64,000 nt of DNA from VXYK01 sp965214565. Its GTDB lineage: Bacteria; Actinomycetota; Acidimicrobiia; Acidimicrobiales; Aldehydirespiratoraceae. The translations under genes and the position numbers were made by a program. The stretch lies in the NCBI GenBank assembly GCA_965214565.1, contig OZ243951.1:1054001-1118000 (forward strand). Direction: 5' to 3'. Below the pieces are notes generated by a model. The model saw only the letters and a list, made by a program, of their open reading frames with translations. It did not search any database and was not told where the DNA came from. This document shows, piece after piece, positions 8,476-17,663 of the stretch (position 1 is its first letter; every line of letters starts with the position of its first letter).

Positions 8476-9942
8476 ATGACTGGACCGCCCCGCGCTGACA
8501 TCGACGGAGTCTCGGTTCCGACCGGGCACCTGATCGGCGGGGACTGGGTCGGTTCGGGCTCCACGTTCGAGACTCGTTCGCCACTGGACTGGGACGGACT
8601 CCATCTGGCAGACATCGCCCGTGGCGATTCAGCGGTCGCCAAGGCCGCGGTCGCCGCTGCGGTCGCCGGTTTCGAAATGTGGGGAAGTACGACCGCAGCG
8701 CAGCGCGCCGAGACGCTGCACCGGTTGGCGGACCTGATCGACGACAACACCGATGAGATCGCCCGCGTCGAATGTCTCGACATGGGGTTTCTCGAGGAGT
8801 CGATGAAGCTGAGACTCGTGGCCCGGGGAGCACTCAACTTCCGCACCTACGCCGATCTGATCGTCGCCCACAAGGACAGGTGTTGGGACGCGAAGGGCAT
8901 GGACAACACGGTGCAGCGCATGCCCGCTGGACCGGCTGTGGTGATCACCCCTTGGAACGCGCCGTTCATGCTCGCCACATGGAAGCTGGCCCCGGCCCTA
9001 GCGGCCGGGAACTCGGTCATCCACAAACCGGCCGAGTGGTCTCCGTTGAGCGCTGCCCTGCTCGCCGAACTCGCTGTTGAAGCGGGCTTCCCGCCTGGTG
9101 CCTACAACCTAGTGCAGGGGATCGGAACCGAGGTGGGTGCAGCTCTGGTCGCTGATCCGAGGGTACGTAGGATCAGCTTCACGGGATCACCCGCCACCGG
9201 GCGGGAGATCGGCAAGGCGGCCGCTGAGAACATCGTGCCGTTCACCGCGGAGTTGGGCGGAAAGGGTCCGCTGATCGTCTTCGCCGACGCCGACCTGGAC
9301 GCCGCGGCCCACAGAGCCGCCTGGCAGTTCGACGATTCAGGCCAGGTCTGCCTGGCGGGCACCAGACTGCTCGTGGAACGCTCAATCCGCGAACCCTTCC
9401 TGAAACGCTTCCACCACCATGCCGATCAACTGGTTCTCGGCGACTCCCGCGACCCGAACACCGATATCGCACCGCTGGCCCATCCCGACCACCGCCAGCG
9501 GGTCCACGGGTTCGTTGAACGGGCACGCGCCGCAGGCGACACCATCATGCGCGGCGGAAGACCGGTGGAGGGCTCGCTCCACTACGAACCAACACTGATA
9601 GAACCCGCCTCCAACGACAGTGAGGCCGTGCAGAGCGAGATCTTCGGTCCGGTGCTCACGTTGCAGACCTTCGACGACGAGGCTGAAGCGGTCCGGCTCG
9701 CCAACTCGACTCGCTACGGCTTGTCGGCGATTGCCTATACCGGCTCACAGCAACGGGCCGAACGGGTCGCCGCGGCGGTCCGCGCCGGTCTGGTTTGGGT
9801 CAACACTTTCCTTGTGCGTGATCTCACCGCACCGTTCGGAGGATGCGGCATCTCCGGCATCGGCCGAGAGGGCGGCGACCACGCGCTCGACTTCCACAGC
9901 GAAGTCAAAACAGTGATGATCCTCAACGACACAACTTCGTGA
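8476..9942 (+). CDS. NAD(P)-dependent aldehyde dehydrogenase
   Basis: 488-residue aldehyde dehydrogenase. Visible are VVITPWNAPFMLATWKLAPA (cofactor-binding), the catalytic Glu motif TAELGGKGP, the nucleophile region DSGQVCLAGTR with the Cys, and the C-terminal PFGGCGISGIGREGG. ATG 8476 has GAGAG just upstream; an earlier in-frame ATG (8422) lies inside the low-complexity tail of the preceding gene. With the FAH-family partner it resembles the HpaE/HpaG pair of aromatic meta-cleavage pathways, but no ring-cleavage dioxygenase is in view, so substrate is open. Confidence 0.93.
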   Translation: MTGPPRADIDGVSVPTGHLIGGDWVGSGSTFETRSPLDWDGLHLADIARGDSAVAKAAVAAAVAGFEMWGSTTAAQRAETLHRLADLIDDNTDEIARVECLDMGFLEESMKLRLVARGALNFRTYADLIVAHKDRCWDAKGMDNTVQRMPAGPAVVITPWNAPFMLATWKLAPALAAGNSVIHKPAEWSPLSAALLAELAVEAGFPPGAYNLVQGIGTEVGAALVADPRVRRISFTGSPATGREIGKAAAENIVPFTAELGGKGPLIVFADADLDAAAHRAAWQFDDSGQVCLAGTRLLVERSIREPFLKRFHHHADQLVLGDSRDPNTDIAPLAHPDHRQRVHGFVERARAAGDTIMRGGRPVEGSLHYEPTLIEPASNDSEAVQSEIFGPVLTLQTFDDEAEAVRLANSTRYGLSAIAYTGSQQRAERVAAAVRAGLVWVNTFLVRDLTAPFGGCGISGIGREGGDHALDFHSEVKTVMILNDTTS

Positions 9943-9943
9943 T

Positions 9944-9971
9944 CCGCCGGTCCAACAACTTGGACGGGCGG
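9944..9971 (+). terminator. Hairpin terminator after aldehyde dehydrogenase
   Basis: CCGCCGGTCCAA (9944-9955), loop CAAC, TTGGACGGGCGG (9960-9971): 12-bp stem with one mismatch starting 2 bp after the stop codon. No T-run follows, which is common for actinobacterial terminators. Confidence 0.7.
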
Positions 9972-10064
9972 GCTTGGCTGGTCTGTTCACAGACGAGAAT
10001 TAGTCCGAACTGAATCGCACAGAAATGCACGCTTTGTGGGTGATCGAACCCATAGGCTGCTGAA

Positions 10065-11726
10065 ATGACGGAACGTGCATTTATCCGCATTTCGCCTTTT
10101 CCGCCGTCTAGTGCCGATTTTCCAGAGCACATGACCCCGAAGGAGTTCGGCGCGTCCTTCCCGAGCGAGGGCCAATATGTGGAATGGAAGGCCGGCACTG
10201 GCCGCCGCCCCATTCAAGAAGCGATCGTCGCGTTCTCCAATGCCGACGGCGGGGTTGTCATGATCGGGATCGACGATCGGGGCGCGGTGGTCGGTTGTCC
10301 GCTGGACGAGGGCGTGGAGAAGAACCTCTGGGAGATCATCGGCCAAATAGAGTCGCCCGGCCCAGTCCATGTCAGAAGCATGCGAGTGGGCCGGGCGGAG
10401 ATCACGGCGGTTGCGGTCGGTCCACGGCGCGACGGCGTTGCCCAGACTTCGAATGGGCGTCCGCTGATTCGCCGGGGCAAGCAGAATCTGCCCTTGCTAG
10501 GACGCGAGCTGCGGCAACTGGTCACAAGTCGACTGCCGGGAGACTTCGAAATGGCCCCATCGCGTTGGGTGCTCGGCGACGTCGATAACGAGTTGCTGAT
10601 CCAGCTCTGTCGTGCCTTGGGGATTGAGTCCGACCAAGATCCCGTCAATCTCGCCGACGCTCTCGCCCAGCGGGGTCTGGCAGTTCGCGGCGATACGACG
10701 CGTGCCCTGACCAACGCGGGTGCACTGTTCCTGGTTGCTGAGGCGCCCGCGGCATTCGGCAAGTCGCATGTCGAGGTATTGCGCTTCGGGGACGGCCCAG
10801 AGTATGACCGACGGGAGGTGTTCGACGGCACTCCGAACCAGCAGGTCCAGGCCGCTGTGGATTGGATCATCGCGGAAATTGGGTTTGAGCTCGTGGTCCT
10901 GCGCACGACCCGACACGAGCTTCCCCGCCTGCCTGTCGATGCCCTGCGCGAGGCGCTCGCCAACGCAGTGGCCCACCGCGACTATCAACTCTCTGGATCT
11001 GCTGTCGAAGTGCATCTGAGGCCCAATGAGGTCACCGTGATCTCGCCTGGTGGCTTTGCGGGCGGCGTGACCGGCGAAAACCTTGGCGAAGCGCACTTCG
11101 CGCGCAACAAGGCTGTGATCAATACCCTGCGCGCGTTCGGCCTTGCCGAGGACGCAGGCCGAGGTATCGATCTCATTCGCCGCGAGATGGCCGCATCGTT
11201 ACGTTTCGAGCCTACGTTCGAGGAGGCTCCCACCGGTTGGGTGAGGGCCGTGTTGTCGACCGACGGGCCGGTCACGCCAGAAGAGCTGGCGTGGACGCAA
11301 GAGGTCCTGGGGGAGGCGGAGTTGCTGCCTGGCGACCGCCGCGTCCTTGTCGAAGCGCTCCGGGGCGTTAACCTCACCAACGCAACAGTTCGCGCCTTGC
11401 TTGACGTCGGGGTCTCGCCGGCCCGCAACACACTCCGACGGTTGTGCGACTCGGGCTACCTGGACTGTGACGGTAGCGGCGGAGCCGCCCGCTATCGACT
11501 CTCGTCCGCGGTTCCCGCACCCTATGGGCGGCCGTTGAGCCGCAACGAGATGCGGGCGGAGATCCTGGCCTGGGCCGACAAGGAACCTGTCACCAACTCG
11601 CTCGTCCAATCCCGATTCGGCATGTCGCGTTCCCCGGCGCTGACTTTGCTGCGCGGTCTGGCCCACGATGGGCTGCTCACCAAGGTCGGCGCCGGGAGGG
11701 GAGCCCGCTACCGACTGACCGACTGA
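10065..11726 (+). CDS. AlbA_2 (Schlafen-like) / HATPase_c_4 putative transcriptional regulator
   Basis: 553 residues. The N-terminal AlbA_2 domain shows EGQYVEWKAG, IVAFSNADGGVVMIGIDDRG and a basic RPLIRRGKQN near residues 45-150. A central region with LREALANAVAHRDY, SPGGFAGGVTGENL and RNKAVINTLRAFGLAEDAGRGI is the C-terminal ATP-binding module of the COG2865 group. Winged-helix-like segments close the protein (ALLDVGVSPARNTLRRLCDSGYL and SLVQSRFGMSRSPALTLLRGL). Members are called putative ATP-dependent helicases or regulators; a few act in stress or phage responses, most are uncharacterised. It stands alone, between a terminator and a cupin gene. ATG 10065 is the longest start; ATG 10131 is an alternative. 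Confidence 0.8.
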   Translation: MTERAFIRISPFPPSSADFPEHMTPKEFGASFPSEGQYVEWKAGTGRRPIQEAIVAFSNADGGVVMIGIDDRGAVVGCPLDEGVEKNLWEIIGQIESPGPVHVRSMRVGRAEITAVAVGPRRDGVAQTSNGRPLIRRGKQNLPLLGRELRQLVTSRLPGDFEMAPSRWVLGDVDNELLIQLCRALGIESDQDPVNLADALAQRGLAVRGDTTRALTNAGALFLVAEAPAAFGKSHVEVLRFGDGPEYDRREVFDGTPNQQVQAAVDWIIAEIGFELVVLRTTRHELPRLPVDALREALANAVAHRDYQLSGSAVEVHLRPNEVTVISPGGFAGGVTGENLGEAHFARNKAVINTLRAFGLAEDAGRGIDLIRREMAASLRFEPTFEEAPTGWVRAVLSTDGPVTPEELAWTQEVLGEAELLPGDRRVLVEALRGVNLTNATVRALLDVGVSPARNTLRRLCDSGYLDCDGSGGAARYRLSSAVPAPYGRPLSRNEMRAEILAWADKEPVTNSLVQSRFGMSRSPALTLLRGLAHDGLLTKVGAGRGARYRLTD

Positions 11727-11819
11727 CCGTGGGCAGTCTCAAACCGACCACCGAAGGGGAGCCGTCCCGCGAATTGCGTTGGATGGGCGTACTTGGCCGC
11801 CCTGGGCAACAATGGGCGT

Positions 11820-12233
11820 ATGACTAATCCAGAAGGTCCCGTGTTCGCTCTTGACACCAACCTGATCCACCTCGGATTGGGGGCTACCGCAGAGGTCGAG
11901 CCGCGCTTCACTGGCGAGATGAGCTGGTATGGCGACTACGCCCAGCGCCATGCCAGCGATGGCGTGGAGGGCCGGCTGGTCGCCATGCACTCGTTCACCG
12001 AACCGTGGGAAGTATGGGAGATGCACCCGCTCGGTTCCGAAGTGGTGGTGTGCACCGCGGGCGAGATGACCCTGCACCAAGAACTGCCCGACGGTACGCA
12101 ACAGTCCGCCACCCTCAGCATCGGTGAGTACGCGATCAACGCCCCCGGCGTCTGGCACACCGCGGATGTGGCCGAGCACGCCACTGCCCTGTTCATCACC
12201 GCCGGTCTCGACACCCAACACCGCCCCCGCTGA
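11820..12233 (+). CDS. Small cupin-domain protein
   Basis: 137-residue single cupin. The conserved barrel strands read EVWEMHPLGSEVVVCTAGEMTLHQEL and SIGEYAINAPGVWHTADV, giving the G-x5-H-x-E-like first motif (partly changed, with Glu and His) and the G-x5-P-x-G-x2-H second motif. Such proteins bind a metal or a small ligand; no enzyme activity can be named. ATG 11820 is preferred over a TTG 27 bp upstream. It lies 50 bp ahead of the dehydrogenase at 12284 and may share its transcript. Confidence 0.75.
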   Translation: MTNPEGPVFALDTNLIHLGLGATAEVEPRFTGEMSWYGDYAQRHASDGVEGRLVAMHSFTEPWEVWEMHPLGSEVVVCTAGEMTLHQELPDGTQQSATLSIGEYAINAPGVWHTADVAEHATALFITAGLDTQHRPR

Positions 12234-12283
12234 CCCGGTCCTGCGTTTCCCTCAATCGTCTGCAACTGTACGATCCTGGTTCG

Positions 12284-13207
12284 ATGAGATCACAGGTCGA
12301 CAGTGTTCGTATTGCCGTGGAGCCTCCGGGTTGGCGTCAAGAAAAACTTGCGAAGGCGGTTGAAGCAGGCGGCGGACGTGTTGTCGAGTTCCGCGATGCC
12401 ACCGCGCTGGTGTGGGCCGACCCCCAGGCACCTGAGCTGCTCAACGAATATCTCCACGACAACATCGACTGGGTGCAGCTTCCCTACGCAGGGGTCGAAC
12501 CGTTCATTCACATGCTTGACCGCCGGCGGCTCTGGACATGCGGCAAAGGCGTCTACTCCCGGCCAGTCGCCGAGCACATCCTGGCTCTGATACTGGCCGC
12601 GTTCCACAATCTCGGTCCCTATTCGGCGGCGACCGAATGGACCGGTCCGGTGGGCCGGAACCTGCACGGCTGCCGCGTGCTGATCCTCGGAGGCGGAGGC
12701 ATCACCGAGCATCTGTTGGCACTGCTGGCACCGTTTAACACCCACAACGTGGTGCTGCGGAGAGTGCCGACCCACCTTGACGGTGCCGCATCTGTGGGCA
12801 CCCTCGATGACCTCCACGACGAACTCCCGTTGGCTGACGTGGTCGTGGCCGCCCTGGCCGTGACCTCCGAGACCGTTGGGGTGATCGGTGCTGAAGAACT
12901 AGAGATCATGGGAACAGAGAGTTGGCTGGTGAACCTGGCTCGGGGCGTGCACGTCGATACCGAAGCCCTCGTCGCGGCGCTGCGTTCGGGCAGTATCGGC
13001 GGTGCCTGCCTGGACGTGACCGAACCCGAACCGCTCCCAGAGGGACACCCCCTGTGGTCTTTCGACAACTGCATCATCACGCCCCATGTAGGCAACACCC
13101 CGCTCATGGGGCTCGACCTGCTCGCCGAACGAGTCACCGATAACACACGCCGCTACACCGAGGGCGAGGAACTTCTCGGCCCGATAGACCTCGACCTCGG
13201 CTACTAA
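12284..13207 (+). CDS. D-isomer-specific 2-hydroxyacid dehydrogenase
   Basis: 307-residue NAD(P)-dependent dehydrogenase of the D-2-hydroxyacid family. The Rossmann motif is LILGGGGITEHLL near residue 128, and the three active-site residues are present: Arg in LVNLARGVHVD, Glu in DVTEPEPLPEGHP and His in ITPHVGNTP. The N-terminal substrate domain is short. Substrate (glyoxylate/hydroxypyruvate-like or other 2-oxoacid) is not determined by sequence. Cytidine deaminase follows after 38 bp. Confidence 0.9.
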   Translation: MRSQVDSVRIAVEPPGWRQEKLAKAVEAGGGRVVEFRDATALVWADPQAPELLNEYLHDNIDWVQLPYAGVEPFIHMLDRRRLWTCGKGVYSRPVAEHILALILAAFHNLGPYSAATEWTGPVGRNLHGCRVLILGGGGITEHLLALLAPFNTHNVVLRRVPTHLDGAASVGTLDDLHDELPLADVVVAALAVTSETVGVIGAEELEIMGTESWLVNLARGVHVDTEALVAALRSGSIGGACLDVTEPEPLPEGHPLWSFDNCIITPHVGNTPLMGLDLLAERVTDNTRRYTEGEELLGPIDLDLGY

Positions 13208-13245
13208 CCTGTGAGTCCCCCGCCTTCAGCAAAGCGAACCAACCC

Positions 13246-13635
13246 ATGACTGAGATTGACCTGGCCGAACTCCGGAAACTGGCGATCGCACAACTCGCTC
13301 TGTCGTACTCCCCCTACAGCAACTTTCCCGTCGGGGCCGCGGGAATCGCCGACGATGGTCGCACGGTTGTCGGAACCAACGTCGAGAACGCCTCCTACGG
13401 ACTCACCCTCTGCGCGGAGTGTTCAATGATCTCAGACCTCGTTCGCACCGGCGGCGGTCGCCTACTCGCAGTCTCGACCGTGCAAGAAGACGAGACGCCG
13501 GTCGCTCCCTGTGGCCGTTGCCGCCAACTGCTGTTCGAGCACGGCGGCGGCGACCTGATCATCGACTGGGACCCCGAGCCTCTGCTGTTGGGCGCGCTGA
13601 TCCCCGAAGCCTTCGGACCCGACAATCTCACCTAA
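13246..13635 (+). CDS. cdd: Cytidine deaminase
   Basis: 129 residues, the normal size of the tetrameric zinc enzyme that hydrolyses cytidine and deoxycytidine to uridine. The catalytic LCAECSM supplies the first zinc Cys and proton-shuttle Glu, and APCGRCRQLL supplies the other two Cys; SPYSNFPVGAA and GTNVENASYGLTLCAE are family blocks. It is convergent with lysS, with only 6 bp between stop codons. Role: pyrimidine salvage. Confidence 0.95.
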   Translation: MTEIDLAELRKLAIAQLALSYSPYSNFPVGAAGIADDGRTVVGTNVENASYGLTLCAECSMISDLVRTGGGRLLAVSTVQEDETPVAPCGRCRQLLFEHGGGDLIIDWDPEPLLLGALIPEAFGPDNLT

Positions 13636-13641
13636 CCAGGC

Positions 13642-15525
13642 CTAGCCGTCTCCGAAGGGGTTGTCGGGCCTGATTGGAACCTCAGCTTCGGCGATGCCCA
13701 ACAGCCGCGCCACATGGCTTCTGGCCGCCTGCGCCAAGGCCGTCTCCGTGCTGTCGAAAACCGCTCGCTGAGCAGACGTTCGACCCTTGGCGTCGGCAAC
13801 GAAAAGCTCGAGCACGCCCGCGTTTGCGAGTTCGTCCGGATCGCCTCTGTCGGAGATCCAGTTGGGCAGGATCGAGAATTCGTTCTGTTCGGCCGCGGCA
13901 GCGCTCAGAGCGCTGTTCCAATCGTCAAGATCGACAGCGGTTGAAGCAACCAACTCGGAGTAGGAGAAGCTCACCTCGCCGAGCCGTTCACTCACCGCGC
14001 CGCGCCCCAAGAACTCCAGGAACGAACCGGCGCGAGGGCCCTCTGGCCAACCGAAGAAAGCAGTGTAGAGGGACACAAAAGCATCGGCCGGTTTGATGCC
14101 CACGATGCGGGCCGCGTCGAACAGCACTGCCTGGATGTCGGCCGCGCGCCACGCTTCGACTTCGCTCAACAGCCTTTCGCTCACCGCGAGGAACGCGCGC
14201 TGCTGATTGGCCAATTCCATGGTTGCGTCAGGCAACGCATCGGTGACCATCAATCTCGATGCACTCTCTGAGAAGCGTTGAGACCAAGACTGCGCGGCTG
14301 ACCGCTTGACGTCGATCCAGTGGAGGTCGGCGTCACTCAACGGCCCAACCCCGAGGGAGCCGAAGTGCACCGAAAGGTCGATATGAGGCTGCTGAACAAC
14401 GCTCACTACCGAATCAAAAGGTGGGCTGTAGGCGGGTGGCGCGGCCACCTCGATTTTGCTGTCACGCTGTGAGATCGCATACAGCTGTTGTTGGCCGCTG
14501 TTCGCATCGCCTTCGTAGACGGCGTTCCAGAGACGCTCATACTCCGCGAAGGCACCGTTGAGCGTCGCAAGATCCAGGTCGAAGTCGAGAGCACGCCTTA
14601 CCTGGACTTTGAGAACGAGGTATCGGAGCAACTGGGGCGGCAGGCAGGCCACAAGTTCCGAGGCGCTGAGGCCGATCCCACGAGAAGAGCTCATCTTGGC
14701 CCCTCCGAGCGTGAAGAACTCATAGGAGAACGAAGTCGGCACCGGACACTCGAGAACCTCGCGGGCCAGCGCTGCGGCAACCTTGTGCGACCCGCCCGCA
14801 CCCATGTGGTCCTTGCCGGCGCCTTCCACAGTGACCGGCAAGACCTTCCACTTGGCCACCCACTCGAGCTTCCAGGGCAGCTTGCCGGCACCCCCGAACG
14901 GGGAGACACGTCCCGACGCACCACAGCCCTGCGCCCAAGCGACAAGGTCGGGGCGGCATTCGTAGGCGACCGTCTCACCGTCGTAGGCCGACGCGAAGGT
15001 CGTGCCGACCCGACCGCACCGCTCACATATCGGCTGGAAGGGCAGCCAGTCGTCTGCCCGCACAGAACCGGTCTCACGCAGATAGATCTCACGGACCTTC
15101 GCGGCCCGCCGAAGAAACACGTCGATCGTCTCGTCAAGGCGACCCGAGGCGTAGACGTCGCTCATGCAGTAGAACTCGGCCTCCACCCCCAGCGGCGCGA
15201 AGGTGGAGGTGAACTCATCGAAGTAAGCCTGAGCCATGTTTTCGCCCGCCAGCCCGGGGGGTGGCGGCGCGGCGTAGAGCGGCTTCCCGAGGTGCTCCCG
15301 GAAGTACTCCCCCGTTCCATGGGGGATCTCATCGACCGGATCCATGTCGTCGCAGCCGTATGTGAAGCACGCTTGTGCAGCATTGCGCCGCGCCACCCGC
15401 AGCAGGGCGTCATGGGTCAACACCCCTCGAAGCGAGCCGACATGTGCTACTCCGCTCGGGGTCTTCGAGTCGTTGATGAAAATCGGCGACCGTGCCCGCT
15501 CGAGCGTCTCGTCTATCCAGGTCAT
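13642..15525 (-). CDS. lysS: Class I lysyl-tRNA synthetase
   Basis: 627 residues. The Rossmann-fold class I signatures are HVGSLRG at about 28-34 (HIGH motif) and KMSSSRG near 277-283 (KMSKS). ICERCGR and YECRP give a zinc-binding-like insert near 165-190. This is the archaeal/spirochaete-type LysRS, also found in some Actinobacteria and alphaproteobacteria, unrelated to the common class II enzyme. It charges tRNA-Lys. Length fits the longer bacterial class I forms, with an alpha-helical anticodon-binding C-terminus. Whether a class II copy also exists cannot be told from this window. Confidence 0.95.
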   Translation of the reverse strand: MTWIDETLERARSPIFINDSKTPSGVAHVGSLRGVLTHDALLRVARRNAAQACFTYGCDDMDPVDEIPHGTGEYFREHLGKPLYAAPPPPGLAGENMAQAYFDEFTSTFAPLGVEAEFYCMSDVYASGRLDETIDVFLRRAAKVREIYLRETGSVRADDWLPFQPICERCGRVGTTFASAYDGETVAYECRPDLVAWAQGCGASGRVSPFGGAGKLPWKLEWVAKWKVLPVTVEGAGKDHMGAGGSHKVAAALAREVLECPVPTSFSYEFFTLGGAKMSSSRGIGLSASELVACLPPQLLRYLVLKVQVRRALDFDLDLATLNGAFAEYERLWNAVYEGDANSGQQQLYAISQRDSKIEVAAPPAYSPPFDSVVSVVQQPHIDLSVHFGSLGVGPLSDADLHWIDVKRSAAQSWSQRFSESASRLMVTDALPDATMELANQQRAFLAVSERLLSEVEAWRAADIQAVLFDAARIVGIKPADAFVSLYTAFFGWPEGPRAGSFLEFLGRGAVSERLGEVSFSYSELVASTAVDLDDWNSALSAAAAEQNEFSILPNWISDRGDPDELANAGVLELFVADAKGRTSAQRAVFDSTETALAQAARSHVARLLGIAEAEVPIRPDNPFGDG

Positions 15526-15619
15526 ATGGCCTTCGGGTTGCTCTCCGTAGCGATGGACTCGTCAGCCTACCCACCGCCGAAGTTAGTCTGTCTGACAATA
15601 ATGGACGACGACCTGGTCG

Positions 15620-17587
15620 ATGGTCATGAACCTCCTCGCCGAGAACTTCTGGGACAACACGAACCTCAGCAAATGGGAGATCCCCTTCGGCCTCTGGATC
15701 GAGGAGATCGTCTTCTGGCTGACCACGAATATCGGCGGGTTGCTCGACGCCATCAAATGGCCGGTAGACCAGATGCTCAAGCTGGTTATCGACGATCTGC
15801 TCCAAGACTGGCTGCCATGGCCTGTCGTACTGCTGATGTTCCTGTTGTTGGGGGCGTCGACCAGGAACTTCAAAGTCGGTCTCGGCAGCGCCGTCGCGCT
15901 GTTGGCCTGTGGACTGCTCGGCAACGAATTCTGGGACCTGACGATGGAAACAGTCGGCATGATCATCGTGGCGGTAGTCATCTGTGCTGTCTTCGGCATC
16001 CCTCTGGGCGTTCTCGCAGCCCGGGTCGATGCGTTCTGGAACCGGCTCCGGCCCATTCTCGACGGGATGCAGGTGATACACCCGTTCGTCTACCTGTTGC
16101 CGATCATCTTCTTGTTCGGTGTCCGCCGAACTCCGGGGGTTCTGGCGACGTTGGTGTTCGCGCTTCCGCCGATTGTTCGCTTGACCAACCTCGGTCTGCG
16201 GCAAGTCCCCGCAGACGTTGTTGAAGCCGCCCGAGCCTTCGGGGCCAGCGAGTCGCGGGTGCTTCGCGAGATCCAGTTGCCACTGGCCCGGCCAGCGATC
16301 ATGGCGGGGCTCAACCAGACTCTGCTGCTGTCGCTGTCGATGGTCGGGATTGTCGCCATCATCGCCGGAGGAGGACTGGGCAAACCCATTCTGACCGCCC
16401 TCGCCACCGCCGATATTCCTCTCGGAGCTTCCGCAGGAGCCGCTCTCTATTTCGTCGGCGTGCTCCTGGATCGGATCTCTCAACCTGAGGCGACAGACAA
16501 GCGGTTAAACCTGTTCTCGCGGATGCGAGGTGCTTGGAGCACGCGTTCGGATCCCGTGGTTCCGCCCATGCCCGGTCCGGTTTCCGACTCCGGTTTCGTG
16601 ACGACTAGCGAAGCGCCCCTCACGTTGACAGCGGCGCACCGATTGACAGCCGGCGTCTCGTTTGTCGCCGGCCTGGTGGCGGCAGTGTCCACATTGCTGA
16701 CGTGGGGTGAGGGCTCAGGCCGGATCTCCAGCCACGTCCGCTTCGACGATCTGCTCCTGCCCGGTTCCCACACAGGTCTCGACGCCACCGGCGGATCGTA
16801 TTTTGGCGTGTTGGTCGCGATCATCGGGATCAGCGTGGCCGCATCCGGCCTCGCTGCTTTGCTGTGGAGCGGCGCGCGGAGATCGGCCTTCGTCGCCGTT
16901 CCCACCTTCTTGGCATTCGGTCTGGGAATCGTGTCACTGGCTGTTGCGTACCTGACCATCATGGTTCAGAGCAATGCCTACTCCAACGGCATCGGCGTCT
17001 GGCTGGCACTGGCCGCTGGTGCAGCGATCACTGTGTTGGCGCTGTGGGCCGCCCTGGGCAGCGAGGTTGATGACAAACCTGCCCGTATCGGCTGGCGCGA
17101 TGTGCTCGGAGTCGCGGTACTCAGCGCTTTCCTCATCTTCGCGGGAGCCTCGGGATCGTGGATTCTCGATCAGCGCAGCGACTCAGCTCAGATCGCCAGG
17201 GAGCTCGCAGCAGAATCGGGCGGTGCCGACCAGGGAGGCGTCGCGGCAGAGATCTTGGCAGAAGCCATGGCCAACACACGACGAGTGACTGTGCAGGGGC
17301 TTGATCCCGATGGTCCCCAGATCGGCTACATCATCATCGCTCTGACAGTGCTCGGGGCAGCTACCGCCCTGTCTGCGCGGGCAGTTCAAAACGCCAAGGC
17401 ACAACGGTTCGCTGCGGGTTGCTCCTACGCCATCGGCTGTGGCATCACCGTGGTCGCCGTTGCCTGGATTGCAAGCCTGGTCCGCCTCGACACTTTGCAG
17501 GTCTCACCGGGCGCCAGTGCCTTCCTCACAGCCTGTGGGGGTCTGGTCCTAGCCGCCCGAGGTTGGCGATCGTTGTCCCTGGACTGA
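15620..17587 (+). CDS. Glycine betaine/proline-type ABC permease (ProW-like) with extra C-terminal multi-TM domain
   Basis: 655 residues, about twice the family size. Residues ~1-290 are a ProW/OpuAB permease: several membrane segments, the coupling loop VVEAARAFGASESRVLREIQLP (EAA motif) and IAGGGLGKPILTALATADIP. From ~335 to the end follow about eight further hydrophobic segments with no ABC motif, with a soluble stretch near 525-570. That half is unrecognised. No ATP-binding (ProV) gene is adjacent: upstream is divergent lysS and downstream is the binding protein. ATG 15620 is followed by a second ATG two codons later. Either the ATPase is encoded elsewhere or is shared. Confidence 0.85.
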   Translation: MVMNLLAENFWDNTNLSKWEIPFGLWIEEIVFWLTTNIGGLLDAIKWPVDQMLKLVIDDLLQDWLPWPVVLLMFLLLGASTRNFKVGLGSAVALLACGLLGNEFWDLTMETVGMIIVAVVICAVFGIPLGVLAARVDAFWNRLRPILDGMQVIHPFVYLLPIIFLFGVRRTPGVLATLVFALPPIVRLTNLGLRQVPADVVEAARAFGASESRVLREIQLPLARPAIMAGLNQTLLLSLSMVGIVAIIAGGGLGKPILTALATADIPLGASAGAALYFVGVLLDRISQPEATDKRLNLFSRMRGAWSTRSDPVVPPMPGPVSDSGFVTTSEAPLTLTAAHRLTAGVSFVAGLVAAVSTLLTWGEGSGRISSHVRFDDLLLPGSHTGLDATGGSYFGVLVAIIGISVAASGLAALLWSGARRSAFVAVPTFLAFGLGIVSLAVAYLTIMVQSNAYSNGIGVWLALAAGAAITVLALWAALGSEVDDKPARIGWRDVLGVAVLSAFLIFAGASGSWILDQRSDSAQIARELAAESGGADQGGVAAEILAEAMANTRRVTVQGLDPDGPQIGYIIIALTVLGAATALSARAVQNAKAQRFAAGCSYAIGCGITVVAVAWIASLVRLDTLQVSPGASAFLTACGGLVLAARGWRSLSLD

Positions 17588-17663
17588 GCTAACGCTGCAT
17601 CACCTCAACCCACCACCTCAACTCACCTTCCCAAACAACCACCCACCGACTGAAGGAACAACA

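Noticed and set aside
14488..16224. Long open frame on the plus strand through lysS into the permease region
   Set aside because: It is antisense to the class I LysRS gene and out of frame with the permease; composition is Arg/Pro/Gly-rich with no domain. Codon bias of high-GC DNA keeps it open.
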